From NCBI GenBank assembly GCA_016869715.1, contig VGDM01000001.1, forward strand, positions 1-64,000: a stretch of 64,000 nt of DNA, written 5' to 3'. The notes under the pieces were generated by a model. It was not told the origin of the DNA. It worked only from the letters and a program-made list of their open reading frames with translations, and searched no databases. How positions within the stretch are numbered: position 1 is the first letter of the stretch; every line of letters begins with the position of its first letter. The stretch comes from Alphaproteobacteria bacterium (GTDB lineage Bacteria > Pseudomonadota > Alphaproteobacteria > Acetobacterales > Acetobacteraceae). This document shows, piece after piece, positions 1 to 10,105 of this stretch. Position numbers and translations under genes: made by a program.

Positions 1-316
1 GGCCCAAACTGTCATCAATCAATGGCTCCACCAATATAACCATGTCCGGCCCCACCACGCCCTCGGAATGCGGCCGCCGGCACCCGAAACATGCTTAGTA
101 AACCCACAAATCACTGGTACATAAAAAGGGGGCTGGACAGGAGGGCAGTGAATTTCAGTTAGTCTAAAGCGCAAAATGACACGAGCACACCCGAATGGGA
201 AAGCTGAGGCACCCCACAGTCGTTGCCATAGCCTTTAGGATCCAGTCCCACCGGGAAAAGGGCAGAGCATCAGCAAGGGTCTGAAGGGTAGAATTGGTTG
301 CTAACGCGTCCCCAGA
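1..316. other. Non-coding stretch at left edge
   Basis: I see no convincing coding frame or RNA gene in the first 316 bases. The stretch lies upstream of a phage-type gene and looks like part of the same remnant. Nothing in it could be assigned with confidence. Confidence 0.4.
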
Positions 317-817
317 ATGTTACTTTATAACATGAGCATGAAATCAGCGTTTGCTCCGAAGACAAGACGACGCTCGGGTCGCCCGACTCTCTACACGCCA
401 GTGGTCGGGCAGCAGCTTATAGAAGCCATGGCAACGGGCCTCAGTCTGGAGGCCGCAGCAGCCCAAGTCGGTCTTAGTCCCCGCGTAGTCTTTGATTGGC
501 AGCAGAAGCACCCAGAATTTCTGCAGGCCGTGCAGGAAGGCCGACAACGGGCCCTGCTGTTCTGGGAACGGCGGGCCATCGCCATGGCGGAAGGCGCCCC
601 CGGTAATGCCCAATTGGTCATGTTGGCTTTGAAGAATCGCTCCCGTGCTGCTTCTGGCTGGCATGATGCGCAGCGCCTTGAACACACGGGCACGGATGGC
701 GGCCCGGTTCAGGTTCAGCCGGTGGTTACCCAAATTGATGCGACAAAGCTCACGCAGGAGCAGCGCGATGCGCTCAGGGCAGCTATTCTGACTATCAAGC
801 AGTCCAATGTATCGTAG
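317..817 (+). CDS. Phage terminase small-subunit-like DNA-binding protein
   Basis: Encodes 166 residues. After a basic N-terminus, a 'GRPTLYTP' segment (about residues 21-28) leads into a helix-turn-helix: 'GLSLEAAAAQVGLSPRVVFDW' spans about 41-61, followed by 'HPEF' and a charged helix. This order (GRP-x-Y-t, HTH, W-x-x-x-HPEF) is typical of phage terminase small subunits and related packaging proteins that recognise viral DNA. No large terminase, portal or capsid gene is visible, so this is probably an isolated leftover. It lies on the side of tRNA-Arg where an integrated element would sit. Start codons at 317, 332 and 338 are all possible. The family call is from motif pattern only. Confidence 0.6.
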   Translation: MLLYNMSMKSAFAPKTRRRSGRPTLYTPVVGQQLIEAMATGLSLEAAAAQVGLSPRVVFDWQQKHPEFLQAVQEGRQRALLFWERRAIAMAEGAPGNAQLVMLALKNRSRAASGWHDAQRLEHTGTDGGPVQVQPVVTQIDATKLTQEQRDALRAAILTIKQSNVS

Positions 818-1258
818 AATTGTCCGGCGTACCGGATGCCTTTGCCCAAAAGGCATTTCGGTCAAGAAGTGATTTCACGGGCTTCGCAAATAGAAAGCCT
901 GTTGGCGGTTAGCATGGCATCACGAAGGTCAAAGCGGGCGCTGATGGTTAGGGCATCCAGGCTCAAGCCTGTTCCATGAATGGCGCTGCCACGTTTCTTT
1001 CGGCATCGACGTTCGGGCTGGTATCCGGGTTAATGGAACACAAAGCTTCCGGTGTGGAGTAACGACCGTTATGCTGTGATAAAACGCTTCAGAAGCTGGT
1101 TTTGTAGTATCGGCGCAGCATAGCCACCAAGTCTGGGGCCTTCTTTGAAGGGAGCGGCGTTGGGGCCGCGGCCACACATACCGGCGTAAGGTGCTACCTA
1201 TGTGCTACCTAGCACATTCTGAACGCCCCGATGAAGCTATCTAAGTATCTGAAAATAT
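818..1258. other. Gene-free stretch between phage remnant and tRNA-Arg
   Basis: About 440 bases without a recognisable gene. Short open frames on either strand (for example 929-1177 minus) show no family resemblance and no good ribosome binding site. Its place between a phage-like gene and the 3' end of a tRNA is where an integrase gene would be expected in an intact island; none is present. It contains a short tandem repeat near the tRNA, listed separately. Confidence 0.5.
1191..1215. repeat. Tandem 10-mer with small palindrome next to tRNA-Arg
   Basis: The 10-mer GTGCTACCTA occurs twice, at 1191-1200 and 1202-1211, one base apart. The second copy continues into AGCAC so that GTGCT and AGCAC (1202-1206 and 1211-1215) form an inverted pair around four bases. 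The position, some 45 bases beyond the tRNA 3' end, is compatible with integrase arm-type or excisionase sites, but that role is speculative. Confidence 0.35.
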
Positions 1259-1335
1259 TGGCGGACCCGATACGATTCGAACGTACGACCTTTGCCTTCG
1301 GAGGGCAACGCTCTATCCAGCTGAGCTACGGGTCC
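1259..1335 (-). tRNA. tRNA-Arg (anticodon CCG), CCA encoded
   Basis: Read on the minus strand the cloverleaf is complete. The acceptor stem GGACCCG/CGGGTCC is perfect, the D-stem is GCTC/GAGC, the anticodon stem TTGCC/GGCAA encloses loop CTCCGAA (anticodon CCG, reading CGG), and the T-arm is GTACG-TTCGAAT-CGTAT. Discriminator G and CCA are encoded at 1262-1259. The 3' end faces the phage-like remnant at lower coordinates, the usual geometry for tRNA-targeted integration. Confidence 0.96.
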
Positions 1336-1396
1336 CCAGGCGGGAGCCTAGCCCGGCCAAGCCCCTAGGGGAAGGGCCTTCACCGGGTAGCCACCC

Positions 1397-2254
1397 TTAT
1401 TCCGCAGGAATGGATTGCTCCAGCCGATAGGGATGCGCGCGATAGGCACCCAGGATTTTCATGGAGGAGGAGAAAAAGCCGAGCTCCTCAAAAGCGCGGC
1501 GGAGCCCTGGCTGATCCGGATGGCCATCCACATCGCAGAGGAATTGCGTCGCGGCGAAGCGCCCGCCCACCATATAACTTTCCAGCTTGGTCATATTGAT
1601 CCCGTTGGTGGCAAAGCCGCCCAAAGCCTTATAAAGCGCAGCTGGGATGGACCGAACCTGAAAGACGAAGGTGGTCACCACATTGGGCGCATTTGCGGGC
1701 GCATCCGCCCGGTCGCGACACATGACGTAAAAGCGCGTGGTGTTATGCGCCTCATCCTCTACATTCCGCTTCAGCACCTCCAGCCCATAGATTTCGGCGG
1801 CCAATTCGCTGGCAATGGCGGCATCTTCCACGCCGCCACGCTCAGCGATCAGTGCGGCGGCGCCAGCGGTATCCGCTTCAATCACCGGCGTCAGGTTCAT
1901 GTCCTTCAAAAGGCGCAGCACCTGGCCAAGCGCAACTGGATGGCTATGGGCGCGCTTCAGCGAAAAAAGGCGCGCGCCCTTTGGCGCCAGCAGGCAATGT
2001 TCCACGCGCTGAAAATGCTCGCCCACCACGAAAAGCCCGGAGTCGGGCAGCATGCGGTGGATATCTGGCACACGGCCGGCGAGCGAGTTCTCGCAAGGCA
2101 GCATGGCCAGATCGCATTGCCCATCACGCAGCGCCGCCATGGCGGCTTCGAAGGATGGGCAGGGCAGGGTTTGCGCGCCCGGATAGGCAGCGCGGCAGGC
2201 AAGATCGGAATAGGCGCCAAGGATGCCCTGAAAGGCAATGCGATGAACTGACAT
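1397..2254 (-). CDS. pheA: Prephenate dehydratase
   Basis: A 285-residue monofunctional prephenate dehydratase, which converts prephenate to phenylpyruvate in phenylalanine synthesis in the cytoplasm. The N-terminus 'IAFQGILGAYSD' is the substrate-domain start, and the catalytic 'NTTRF' (Thr-Arg-Phe) motif lies near residue 171. A C-terminal ACT domain follows with 'GINMTKLESYMVGGRF', the usual feedback site for phenylalanine; the 'LESYM' form is common in alphaproteobacteria where enteric proteins have 'ESRP'. The length is typical, without a fused chorismate mutase. It begins 11 bases after the kdsB stop, so the two are probably one transcript. Confidence 0.95.
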   Translation of the reverse strand: MSVHRIAFQGILGAYSDLACRAAYPGAQTLPCPSFEAAMAALRDGQCDLAMLPCENSLAGRVPDIHRMLPDSGLFVVGEHFQRVEHCLLAPKGARLFSLKRAHSHPVALGQVLRLLKDMNLTPVIEADTAGAAALIAERGGVEDAAIASELAAEIYGLEVLKRNVEDEAHNTTRFYVMCRDRADAPANAPNVVTTFVFQVRSIPAALYKALGGFATNGINMTKLESYMVGGRFAATQFLCDVDGHPDQPGLRRAFEELGFFSSSMKILGAYRAHPYRLEQSIPAE

Positions 2255-2265
2255 GATTTATTCCT

Positions 2266-2997
2266 TCAAGGGGCCAATAACGCTCGGGCGCGTTCAAGGT
2301 CTTCGGGCGTATCCACGCCAAAGGGGCCGTGTTCCACCTGCGCGGCGCCGATTCTCATGCCGGCTTCCAGCGCACGAAGCTGTTCCAGCTTTTCCCGTAT
2401 TTCGAGCGGGCTGGCCGGCAGTGTCACAAAGCGATCAAGCGCGGTGCGGCGATAGGCATAGACGCCAATATGATGCCAGCGTGGCCCCTCCCCCCATGGG
2501 ATCGGCAGGCGGGAAAAATACAAGGCCGGCGCCACCATCGAATCGCCCGTGAAGGCGCAGGCGCATTTCACGAAGGAATCGGTGCGCGCTTCGGTTTCAT
2601 TGGCAATCGGGCAGACCAGCGTGCCGATATCCACTGTCGGGTCTTTCAGCGGCGCCAAAACGGCGCGGAGTGTCTCTGGCCGGATAGTCGGGAAATCACC
2701 TTGCAGATTGACCACCACATCAAATTCACAAGCGGGGTCCAAAGCCTTCATGGCGCGCTGCACACGGTCTGTGCCTGAGGGTACATCATCGGCAACCAAT
2801 ACGGCCTGCGCCCCGGCGGCACGGGCGGCTTCGGCAATTTCCTCTTCGGCGCAGGCAACCGCCAAGGGGCCGATCCCGGCTTCTCGGGCGCGGTCCAGCA
2901 CATGAGCGATCATGGGGCGGCCATGAATATCGGCCAGCGGCTTGCCGGGCAGGCGGGTCGCGGCCATACGGGCGGGGATAACGAGGATGGGACGCAA
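2266..2997 (-). CDS. kdsB: 3-deoxy-manno-octulosonate cytidylyltransferase (CMP-KDO synthetase)
   Basis: Activates KDO as CMP-KDO for lipid A/LPS inner-core synthesis. The protein opens with 'RPILVIPARMAATRLPGKPL', the nucleotide-binding signature, followed by 'DVPSGTDRVQRA' and 'VVNLQGDFP'. I choose a TTG start at 2997: it gives 243 residues, the normal family length, and has AGGAG nine bases upstream. A longer frame to 3081 adds 28 residues that do not belong to the family. First gene of a kdsB-pheA unit; the divergent cytochrome c gene starts 122 bases away. Confidence 0.93.
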   Translation of the reverse strand: MRPILVIPARMAATRLPGKPLADIHGRPMIAHVLDRAREAGIGPLAVACAEEEIAEAARAAGAQAVLVADDVPSGTDRVQRAMKALDPACEFDVVVNLQGDFPTIRPETLRAVLAPLKDPTVDIGTLVCPIANETEARTDSFVKCACAFTGDSMVAPALYFSRLPIPWGEGPRWHHIGVYAYRRTALDRFVTLPASPLEIREKLEQLRALEAGMRIGAAQVEHGPFGVDTPEDLERARALLAP

Positions 2998-3119
2998 GGA
3001 AAAGGACTCCTGCCGTCTTGCCGACGGGAAGGGTGATGTATATGGTCTCCGCGTTCTAAAGAAGCGTGTCCCCGGGCGCAAACCGGCTGGCAGCGCCCGG
3101 TGTGAGGAAGAGCTTGGCC

Positions 3120-3659
3120 ATGAGTAACAGTCTTGAAGTGAACAAGATTTTCGCTGCCGTTCTGACCGCGGGCGTCACCTTCGGCTTGGCGGGCCTTGTT
3201 GGCCGGCTTGTCGTGCATCCGACAACCCCGAAGCAGGCCGCCATTCAAATTGGTGAGCCCGCCGCAGCCCCTGTGGCCGCTGCCCCCGCTGCGCCGGCTT
3301 TAGAACCCATCACGCCGCTGCTCGCTGCCGCCAATGTGCAAGCCGGGCAGCAATTGGCGCAGCGCCAATGCGTTTCCTGCCATAGCTTCAATGAGGGTGG
3401 CCGTTCCGGAGTTGGCCCGAATCTCTATAGCATTATTGGCGCCAAGCATGCCCACGCTGCCGGCTTCAACTACTCCGCCGCCATTCGTGCCATGGCAGAC
3501 AAGCCCTGGACTTATGAAGAGATGAACGCCTGGATCGCCAATCCGCGCGCTTATGCTTCGGGCAACAAGATGACCTATGCCGGCATGGCCAGTGTGCAGA
3601 ACCGCGCCGACCTGATTGCCTATTTGCGGTCGATTTCGCCAAACGCGCCCGCGCCCTGA
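3120..3659 (+). CDS. Membrane-anchored class I cytochrome c
   Basis: A 179-residue c-type cytochrome. An N-terminal hydrophobic segment (about residues 9-31) acts as signal or anchor, followed by an Ala/Pro-rich linker (46-66). The haem attachment site CVSCH is at 84-88 and the likely axial methionine is Met151 in 'GNKMTYAGM'. This architecture matches periplasm-facing, membrane-bound cytochrome c of the CycM/c552 kind, which carries electrons between the bc1 complex and terminal oxidases. The ATG at 3120 is preceded by GAGGAAG and is preferred to an upstream in-frame start at 3066. hisN begins 20 bases after its stop. Confidence 0.9.
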   Translation: MSNSLEVNKIFAAVLTAGVTFGLAGLVGRLVVHPTTPKQAAIQIGEPAAAPVAAAPAAPALEPITPLLAAANVQAGQQLAQRQCVSCHSFNEGGRSGVGPNLYSIIGAKHAHAAGFNYSAAIRAMADKPWTYEEMNAWIANPRAYASGNKMTYAGMASVQNRADLIAYLRSISPNAPAP

Positions 3660-3679
3660 TCTCGCAGAATTTCATCGCG

Positions 3680-4435
3680 GTGGCGGAAGCCGCCGCTGAT
3701 CGGGCAGCTTCCGTGATCCGGCCGCTGTTTCGCTCCGCGCTTCTGGTGGAAGCCAAGGGCGATGCCAGCCCCGTCACCCGCGCCGACAAGGAAGCCGAGG
3801 AAGCGATTCGCGCCCTTTTGGCCGAAACCCTGCCGGATCATGGCGTGATCGGCGAAGAACACGGGTCTGAACGCCCGGATGCCGAATGGGTCTGGGTGCT
3901 GGACCCGATTGACGGCACCCGCGCCTTTGTCACGGGTCGCCCCATATTTGGCAGCCTGCTTGGCTTGCTCCATCGCGGCAAACCCGTGCTTGGCATTATT
4001 GACCAGCCCGTCACTGGCGAGCGCTGGTTGGGTGTGGCGGGTCAGCCGACGCGGTTTTCCGGCCCCTTCGCCGGCACGGCGCGCTGCCGCCCCTGTGCCT
4101 CGCTAGCCGAGGCTGAGCTTTCCTGCACCAGCCCGGATATGTTCAGCCCTGCCAGTCGCCCTGGTTTTGAGCGGCTGCGGAAGGGCGCGCGGCGCGTGAC
4201 CTGGGGCGGCGATTGCTATGCCTATGGCTTGGTCGCGCTTGGCCTGATTGATGTGGTGGCGGAAAGCAATTTGAAAATCTGGGATTGGGCCGCCCTGGTG
4301 CCGGTGATTGAAGGGGCGGGCGGGCGCGTGACGGATTGGGTTGGGCAGCCACTTCATCCGGTCAGCGATGGGCGCGTGCTCGCGTTGGGTGATCCCCGCT
4401 TGTTGCAAGAAGCGGTTCATCTTTTACAAAGCTGA
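3680..4435 (+). CDS. hisN: Histidinol-phosphatase, inositol-monophosphatase family
   Basis: A 251-residue Mg2+-dependent phosphatase of the IMPase fold. Metal-binding motifs are in order: 'GEEHG' near residue 58 and 'DPIDGTRAF' near 75, and a third metal-site Asp lies in 'IWDWAAL' near the C-terminus. The stretch 'VWVLDPIDGTRAFVTGRP' is characteristic of the HisN type that dephosphorylates histidinol-phosphate. It could also act on other sugar phosphates. The GTG start at 3680 lies 20 bases after the cytochrome gene and the reading frame has no better start. No other his gene is nearby. Confidence 0.88.
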   Translation: MAEAAADRAASVIRPLFRSALLVEAKGDASPVTRADKEAEEAIRALLAETLPDHGVIGEEHGSERPDAEWVWVLDPIDGTRAFVTGRPIFGSLLGLLHRGKPVLGIIDQPVTGERWLGVAGQPTRFSGPFAGTARCRPCASLAEAELSCTSPDMFSPASRPGFERLRKGARRVTWGGDCYAYGLVALGLIDVVAESNLKIWDWAALVPVIEGAGGRVTDWVGQPLHPVSDGRVLALGDPRLLQEAVHLLQS

Positions 4436-4483
4436 AACACAGCGCCATTGCCCCGGGCGCCCTGAACCCCCATCCTGAAGCCT

Positions 4484-6340
4484 ATGCAACGACGTGACCT
4501 TTTGGCGCTCGGCGCCGCCTTGACCGGCTTGCCCCTAGGGGCGCGCGCCGCCAATCCCGCCGGGGGCGATCGGCCCGGTGAGGTGGTGCGCACCCATGCA
4601 ATGGCACTGCTGGGGGAGCCCGCCTTGCCCGCCGATTTCACCCATTGGCCCTGGGTTAATCCGAATGCGCCCAAGGGCGGTGAGATCACGCTGACCGCCA
4701 TTGGGTCCTTTGACAGTTTCAACCCCTTCATCCTGCGCGGCACGGCGGCGGTTGGCGGCACGCTGATTTATGACACGATGCTGTCGCGCAATTTGGATGA
4801 GCCGCTATCCCAATATGGCCATCTGGCGCGCATCATTGAATTGCCGGCGGATCGTAAGGGCGTGACGTTTGAATTGCGCGAAGGCGCGCGCTGGCATGAT
4901 GGCAGGCCAATCACGGCAGAAGATGTGGTCTTCACCTTCAATACACTCCGCGCCAATGGCCGGCCCTTCTTCCGTTCCTATTGGGCGGATGTGACGGAAG
5001 TGGTGGCGGAAGATGCGCGGCGTGTGACCTATCGTTTCCGCACTGATGAGAACCGCGAATTGCCGTTGATATTGGGTGAGATGTCCATCCTGCCGCGGCA
5101 TTTTTGGGAAGGGCGGGACTTCACGCGGCCAAGCCTCGATCTGCCGTTGGGGTCGGGTGCCTATCGTATTGATCGTTTTGAACCCAATCGCACCGTGGTG
5201 CTGCGCCGTGTGGCTGATTATTGGGGGCGCGATTTGCCGACGACGCGCGGCATGTCCAATGTTGATGTCATTCGCTACGAATATTTCCGCGATACTACCG
5301 TGGCTTTTGAAGCCTTCAAGGCCGGGCAGATTGATTTCCGCCAGGAAAATGTCGCGCGTGATTGGGCGACAGGGTATGATTTCCCGGCAGCCCGGCGAGG
5401 TCTCGCCACCAAGCGCGAAATCCGTCACGAAATCCCAACCGGCATGCAGGCTTTCGCCGTCAATCTGCGTCGGCCCTTGTTTCAGGATGCGCGGGTACGC
5501 CGCGCCCTGATTGAAGTGTTTGATTATGAGTGGATGAACATCAACCTGTTCTATGGCGCCTATACGCGGACCGAGAGCTATTTTTCCAATTCGGATTTTG
5601 CGTCTCGTGGTCTGCCGGAAGGGCGCGAATTGGAAATCCTGAACCAATATGGCGGCCGTGTGCCGGAGAGCGTTTTCACTGAGGAATACCGCCTGCCGAA
5701 AACCGATGGGTCCGGAAACAACCGCGAGGGGCTGCGCCGCGCGCTCGCGCTGTTGCGTGACGCGGGCTGGGTGGTGCGGGACCGGCGCCTGGTAAATGCG
5801 GAAGGCAGGCGTTTTGAATTCGAAATCCTGTTGCAGGGTGCGACATTTGAACGTGTCGCGCTGCCTTATGTCCAGTGGCTAGAACGGCTTGGCATTGCAG
5901 CGCGCGTGCGCACCGTGGACCCGGCGCAATATCAGGTGCGCGTGGATGCCTTTGACTATGACATGACGATTGACAGCATCGGCCAGGGCTTTCACCCCGG
6001 CAATGAACAGCGCGATTACTGGACCTGTGCCAAGGCGCGCGAGAATGGCAGCCAGAACGTCGCCGGCATTTGTGACCCGGTGATTGATGAGCTGGTGGAA
6101 ATGGTCATCGCCGCACCAAACCAGGCCGAGCTTATTGCGCGCACCCGCGTCTTGGACCGCGTGCTACTGCATCACAACTACATGATCCCGCATTGGCATA
6201 GCCGGAGCTTCCGCATCGCCTTCTGGGAGCGCTTTGGCCTGCCGCCGCGCATGCCGCGCTTTGGTCTCGGCTTTCCGGCGGCGTGGTGGATAGACCCCGC
6301 GCGCGATGCCGCTTTGGCTGAAGCCCGGCGCAATCTGTAA
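4484..6340 (+). CDS. yejA: Peptide ABC transporter substrate-binding protein (YejA type)
   Basis: A 618-residue periplasmic binding protein of the SBP_bac_5 family. The N-terminus '[22 protein letters not shown]' looks like a twin-arginine or Sec signal. Family features include '[26 protein letters not shown]' (about 40-65), typical of YejA-like proteins, and '[24 protein letters not shown]'. It captures oligopeptides, possibly microcin-C-like compounds, for the permease encoded immediately downstream; the stop is only two bases before yejB. First gene of the yejABEF operon. Confidence 0.9.
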   Translation: MQRRDLLALGAALTGLPLGARAANPAGGDRPGEVVRTHAMALLGEPALPADFTHWPWVNPNAPKGGEITLTAIGSFDSFNPFILRGTAAVGGTLIYDTMLSRNLDEPLSQYGHLARIIELPADRKGVTFELREGARWHDGRPITAEDVVFTFNTLRANGRPFFRSYWADVTEVVAEDARRVTYRFRTDENRELPLILGEMSILPRHFWEGRDFTRPSLDLPLGSGAYRIDRFEPNRTVVLRRVADYWGRDLPTTRGMSNVDVIRYEYFRDTTVAFEAFKAGQIDFRQENVARDWATGYDFPAARRGLATKREIRHEIPTGMQAFAVNLRRPLFQDARVRRALIEVFDYEWMNINLFYGAYTRTESYFSNSDFASRGLPEGRELEILNQYGGRVPESVFTEEYRLPKTDGSGNNREGLRRALALLRDAGWVVRDRRLVNAEGRRFEFEILLQGATFERVALPYVQWLERLGIAARVRTVDPAQYQVRVDAFDYDMTIDSIGQGFHPGNEQRDYWTCAKARENGSQNVAGICDPVIDELVEMVIAAPNQAELIARTRVLDRVLLHHNYMIPHWHSRSFRIAFWERFGLPPRMPRFGLGFPAAWWIDPARDAALAEARRNL

Positions 6341-6342
6341 TA

Positions 6343-7461
6343 ATGGCCGCCTATCTTCTTCGCCGCTTGCTGCTGGTGATTCCGACCTTGCTCGGGATCA
6401 TCGTGATCAATTTTGCCGTGGTACAATTCGCCCCAGGCGGGCCGGTTGAGCAAATGCTGGCGGAACTGCGCGGTGAAGGCCAGACCATGGGGCGCATCAC
6501 CGGCGAAGGGGGTGGCGAAATCCGCACGCCCAATGCCTTGGAACAGCGCGGCACTGGCGGTGGCGGTGATGGGCCGGTTGGAAATTACCGCGGCGCGCGG
6601 GGGCTTGATCCCACGATTGTCGCAGAAATCGAACGCGCCTTTGGCTTCGACAAGCCCGCCACCACGCGCTTCAAGGAAATGATCCTGGGCTACCTGACTT
6701 TCGATTTCGGACGTTCACTATTTCGCGATCGGCCAGTGGTTGACCTGATTATCGAAAAAATGCCGGTGTCCATTTCGCTTGGTCTTTGGTCCACGCTGCT
6801 GATTTACCTGATCTCCATCCCACTTGGCATACGTAAGGCCGTGCGTGATGGGTCGCGCTTTGATGTCGCGACATCGGCATTGGTGCTGATTGGCTATGCC
6901 ATACCGGGCTTTCTGTTCGCGATTGTGCTGGTGGTGTTCTTCGCCGGCGGTTCCTTCTTTCAATGGTTTCCCCTGCGCGGGCTGAACAGTCCGGGGTCGG
7001 AGACCTGGTCGCTTGGCGCGCGCATCATGGACTACGCCTGGCATATGGTGCTGCCGACCATTGCGTTGGTGATTGGCGGCTTCGCCACACTGACCATGCT
7101 GACCAAAAACGCCTTTCTGGATGAGATCAGCAAGCAATATGTGCTGACGGCCCGCGCCAAGGGCGGTTCCGAAAGTCGCGTGCTTTATGGCCATATCTTC
7201 CGCAATGCCATGATGCTGATCATTGCGGGCTTTCCGGCGGCCTTTATCGGAATTCTGTTCACCGGCGCACTGCTGGTGGAGATCGTGTTCTCGCTCGATG
7301 GGCTTGGGCTGCTTGGTTTTGAGAGCGCGATACGACGCGACTATCCGGTGATGTTCGCGACACTTTACATCTTCACCCTGATGGGCCTCGTAATGCAGAT
7401 CATCGGCGATTTCACCTATACTTTGGTGGATCCGCGCATTGATTTTGAGGCGCGGCGATGA
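6343..7461 (+). CDS. yejB: Peptide ABC transporter permease (YejB type)
   Basis: A 372-residue inner-membrane permease with about six transmembrane segments. It opens '[24 protein letters not shown]', the typical DppB/YejB first helix. The EAA-loop region '[23 protein letters not shown]' near residues 265-287 contacts the ATPase. A glycine-rich periplasmic insert (about residues 50-85) follows the first helix, as is usual in YejB compared with DppB. It overlaps yejE by four bases, implying translational coupling. Confidence 0.93.
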   Translation: MAAYLLRRLLLVIPTLLGIIVINFAVVQFAPGGPVEQMLAELRGEGQTMGRITGEGGGEIRTPNALEQRGTGGGGDGPVGNYRGARGLDPTIVAEIERAFGFDKPATTRFKEMILGYLTFDFGRSLFRDRPVVDLIIEKMPVSISLGLWSTLLIYLISIPLGIRKAVRDGSRFDVATSALVLIGYAIPGFLFAIVLVVFFAGGSFFQWFPLRGLNSPGSETWSLGARIMDYAWHMVLPTIALVIGGFATLTMLTKNAFLDEISKQYVLTARAKGGSESRVLYGHIFRNAMMLIIAGFPAAFIGILFTGALLVEIVFSLDGLGLLGFESAIRRDYPVMFATLYIFTLMGLVMQIIGDFTYTLVDPRIDFEARR

Positions 7462-8498
7462 CGCTTTCCCCACTGACGCAGCGCCGGTTAGCCAATTTCC
7501 GCGCCAATAAGCGCGGCTATTGGTCGCTGATTATTTTCGGCGTGCTGTTCTTCATTACGCTATTTGCCGAGTTCCTGGCGAATGACCGGCCCATCATCGC
7601 GCGCATTGATGGCCGCTGGTATGCGCCGGTGCTGGTGGATTACGCCGAAAGCGACATTTTCGAAGATGGCTTGCCCACGCTGGCGGATTGGCATGATCGT
7701 GGCTTTCGCGAGGAAATTGAGGCCAAGGGTGCAACCCTGATCTGGCCGCTGATCCCCTATTCCTACCGCAGCGTGGTGCGTGATTTGGGCCGGCCCGCAC
7801 CGGCGCCACCTTCGGCACGCAATTGGCTTGGCACGGATGACCAGGCACGGGATGTGCTCGCACGGGTGATATATGGCTTTCGCATTTCCGTGCTGTTTGG
7901 CTTTACGCTGACCATCATCAGCTCCGTCATCGGGATCGCTGCCGGCGCGGTACAGGGCTTTTATGGCGGTACGACGGATTTGCTGTTTCAGCGCTTCATC
8001 GAAATCTGGTCCGGCATGCCGCAGCTTTTCCTGCTGATCATTCTGGCGAGCGTGATTGAACCGAGCTTCTGGGTCCTGCTGATCTTCCTGCTGCTGTTTT
8101 CCTGGATGAACCTGACTGGCGTGGTGCGCGCCGAATTTCTGCGGGGCCGCAACTTCGATTATGTGCGCGCCGCCAAGGCTTTGGGCGTTTCGGATGCGCG
8201 CATCATGCAGCGGCATATCCTGCCGAACGCCATGGTCGCGACGCTCACATTCCTGCCCTTTATTTTGTCTGGCAGCGTGACGGTTCTGGCCTCGCTCGAT
8301 TTTCTGGGCTTTGGCCTGCCGCCGGGCTCACCCTCGCTCGGCGAATTGGTCAATCAGGGCAAGAACAATCTGACCGCGCCATGGTTGGCGCTGACCAGCT
8401 TCTTTGTGCTGGGCGGCATGCTGACGCTGCTGATTTTCGTTGGCGAAGCGGTGCGTGATGCCTTCGACCCACGCAAGCTGCCAGGGGGGCAGGGCTGA
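7458..8498 (+). CDS. yejE: Peptide ABC transporter permease (YejE type)
   Basis: A 346-residue partner permease of the DppC class. After a first membrane helix (about 20-40) there is a long periplasmic segment with '[21 protein letters not shown]', the hallmark of DppC/YejE permeases. The EAA motif '[23 protein letters not shown]' lies near residues 235-257. It should form the heterodimeric channel with YejB. The ATG overlaps the yejB stop, and its own last base is the first base of the yejF ATG. Confidence 0.93.
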   Translation: MTLSPLTQRRLANFRANKRGYWSLIIFGVLFFITLFAEFLANDRPIIARIDGRWYAPVLVDYAESDIFEDGLPTLADWHDRGFREEIEAKGATLIWPLIPYSYRSVVRDLGRPAPAPPSARNWLGTDDQARDVLARVIYGFRISVLFGFTLTIISSVIGIAAGAVQGFYGGTTDLLFQRFIEIWSGMPQLFLLIILASVIEPSFWVLLIFLLLFSWMNLTGVVRAEFLRGRNFDYVRAAKALGVSDARIMQRHILPNAMVATLTFLPFILSGSVTVLASLDFLGFGLPPGSPSLGELVNQGKNNLTAPWLALTSFFVLGGMLTLLIFVGEAVRDAFDPRKLPGGQG

Positions 8499-10105
8499 TG
8501 GCGCTGCTTTCGGTGCGTGATCTTTCGGTGGCCTTTCGCGGGCGGGAAGTGGTGCGCGGCGTTTCCTTTGAGGTACAGCCTGGCGAAACCCTGGCGCTGG
8601 TGGGCGAAAGTGGCAGCGGCAAATCCGTCACCGCACTTTCCTGCCTGCGCCTGCTATCAAGCGCCGGCAGCAATCCCGCCGGGTCCATCACCTTGGATGG
8701 TATTTCCGTGCTGGATGCGGATGACAGGCAACTCCGTGACTTGCGCGGCGGCGTCGCCGGCATGGTGTTTCAGGAACCCATGACCTCGCTCAATCCCCTG
8801 CACACAATTGAGCGCCAAATCGCTGAGGCCATTACGCTGCATCGCCCGCTCTCTGGTCCCGCTTTACGTGCGCGGGTGATTGAATTGCTGCGGCTTGCCG
8901 GCTTTCCGCAGGCGGAGGAGCGGCTCAGCGCTTATCCGCATCAACTTTCGGGCGGGCAGCGTCAGCGCGTGATGATTGCCGGTGCACTCGCCAATGATCC
9001 GAAGCTGCTGATTGCCGATGAACCGACCACGGCTTTGGATGTCACCATCCAGGCGCAGATTTTGGAATTGCTCGCCTCACTCAAGCAGCGCCTTGGCATG
9101 GCGATGCTGCTGATCACGCATGACCTTTCCATCGTGCGCCGTCATGCGGATCATGTGGTGGTGATGAAGGATGGCAATGCGGTGGAACAGGGCAAGGTTG
9201 CCGAGGTGTTCGCCGCGCCGAAGCACGACTATACGCGCATGCTGTTGGCAACCGAACCGCGCGGCGCGCCGGCGCCCATCCCCGCCGATGCTGCGCCCAC
9301 GCTGGAAGCGCGCGATATCCGCGTGCATTTCCCGATCCGCCGCGGGCTGCTGCGCCGTGTGGTGGCCGAGGTTAAGGCCGTGAATGGCGTGTCGCTCTCG
9401 CTCCGTGCTGGGGAAACACTCGGCCTGGTGGGTGAAAGCGGCTCAGGCAAGACAACGCTTGGCCTGGCGCTGCTCCGCATGGCTGATAGCCAGGGCAGCA
9501 TTGTCTTTGCGGGGCAGGATTTGCAGGCGCTGTCCACCCGCGCGCTGCGCCCTTGGCGCCGGCGCATGCAGATCGTGTTTCAGGACCCCTTTGGCGCGCT
9601 TTCGCCGCGCTTGAGCGTTGCGGAAATTATCGGTGAGGGCCTGGAAGTGCATGAAGCCAGCCTGCCGCGCGCCGAACGCCTGGCGCGTGTGGCTGAGGCT
9701 TTGCGCGAAGTGGGCCTGGACCCCGCCATGGTAGAACGCTACCCGCATGAATTCTCCGGCGGCCAACGCCAACGCATCGCCATTGCGCGCGCCATGGTGC
9801 TGAAGCCAAGCCTGGTGGTGTTGGATGAACCAACCAGCGCGCTTGATGTCAGCGTGCAGGCGCAGGTGGTGGATTTGCTGCGCGATTTGCAGGCGCGTCA
9901 TGGGCTGGCCTATGTGTTCATCTCTCATGATCTGCGCGTGGTGCGCGCCATGGCGCATCGTATTGCGGTACTGAAGGATGGGCTTGTGGTGGAAGAAGGT
10001 GAAGCCGCTGCGCTGGTGCAGGCACCAAAGCAGGCCTATACGCGCCAATTGATGGCAGCCGCTTTCGACCTGACCAGCAATGAAAAGGCAACGAACCTAC
10101 ATTGA
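8498..10105 (+). CDS. yejF: Peptide ABC transporter, tandem ATPase (YejF type)
   Basis: A 535-residue protein with two complete ABC ATPase domains. The first has Walker A 'GESGSGKS' at about 36-43, signature 'LSGGQRQR' and Walker B 'LLIADEPT'. The second has 'GESGSGKT' at about 312, 'FSGGQRQR' and '[12 protein letters not shown]'. Each domain ends in the oligopeptide-transporter tail with 'Y-T-R-x-L/M'. It powers YejBE. The stop codon overlaps the TTG start of the following small membrane protein, so at least five genes look co-translated. Confidence 0.94.
   Translation: MALLSVRDLSVAFRGREVVRGVSFEVQPGETLALVGESGSGKSVTALSCLRLLSSAGSNPAGSITLDGISVLDADDRQLRDLRGGVAGMVFQEPMTSLNPLHTIERQIAEAITLHRPLSGPALRARVIELLRLAGFPQAEERLSAYPHQLSGGQRQRVMIAGALANDPKLLIADEPTTALDVTIQAQILELLASLKQRLGMAMLLITHDLSIVRRHADHVVVMKDGNAVEQGKVAEVFAAPKHDYTRMLLATEPRGAPAPIPADAAPTLEARDIRVHFPIRRGLLRRVVAEVKAVNGVSLSLRAGETLGLVGESGSGKTTLGLALLRMADSQGSIVFAGQDLQALSTRALRPWRRRMQIVFQDPFGALSPRLSVAEIIGEGLEVHEASLPRAERLARVAEALREVGLDPAMVERYPHEFSGGQRQRIAIARAMVLKPSLVVLDEPTSALDVSVQAQVVDLLRDLQARHGLAYVFISHDLRVVRAMAHRIAVLKDGLVVEEGEAAALVQAPKQAYTRQLMAAAFDLTSNEKATNLH

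Noticed and set aside
929-1177. Minus-strand frame of 82 residues as an integrase remnant
   Set aside because: No tyrosine-recombinase residues (R...HxxR...Y) and no ribosome site could be seen.
2998-3081. Longer N-terminus for kdsB
   Set aside because: The 28 extra residues are Arg-rich and unlike the family, while TTG at 2997 has a well-placed AGGAG.
4805-5647. Minus-strand frame opposite yejA
   Set aside because: Antisense shadow of a well-supported gene, with no ribosome site or family resemblance.
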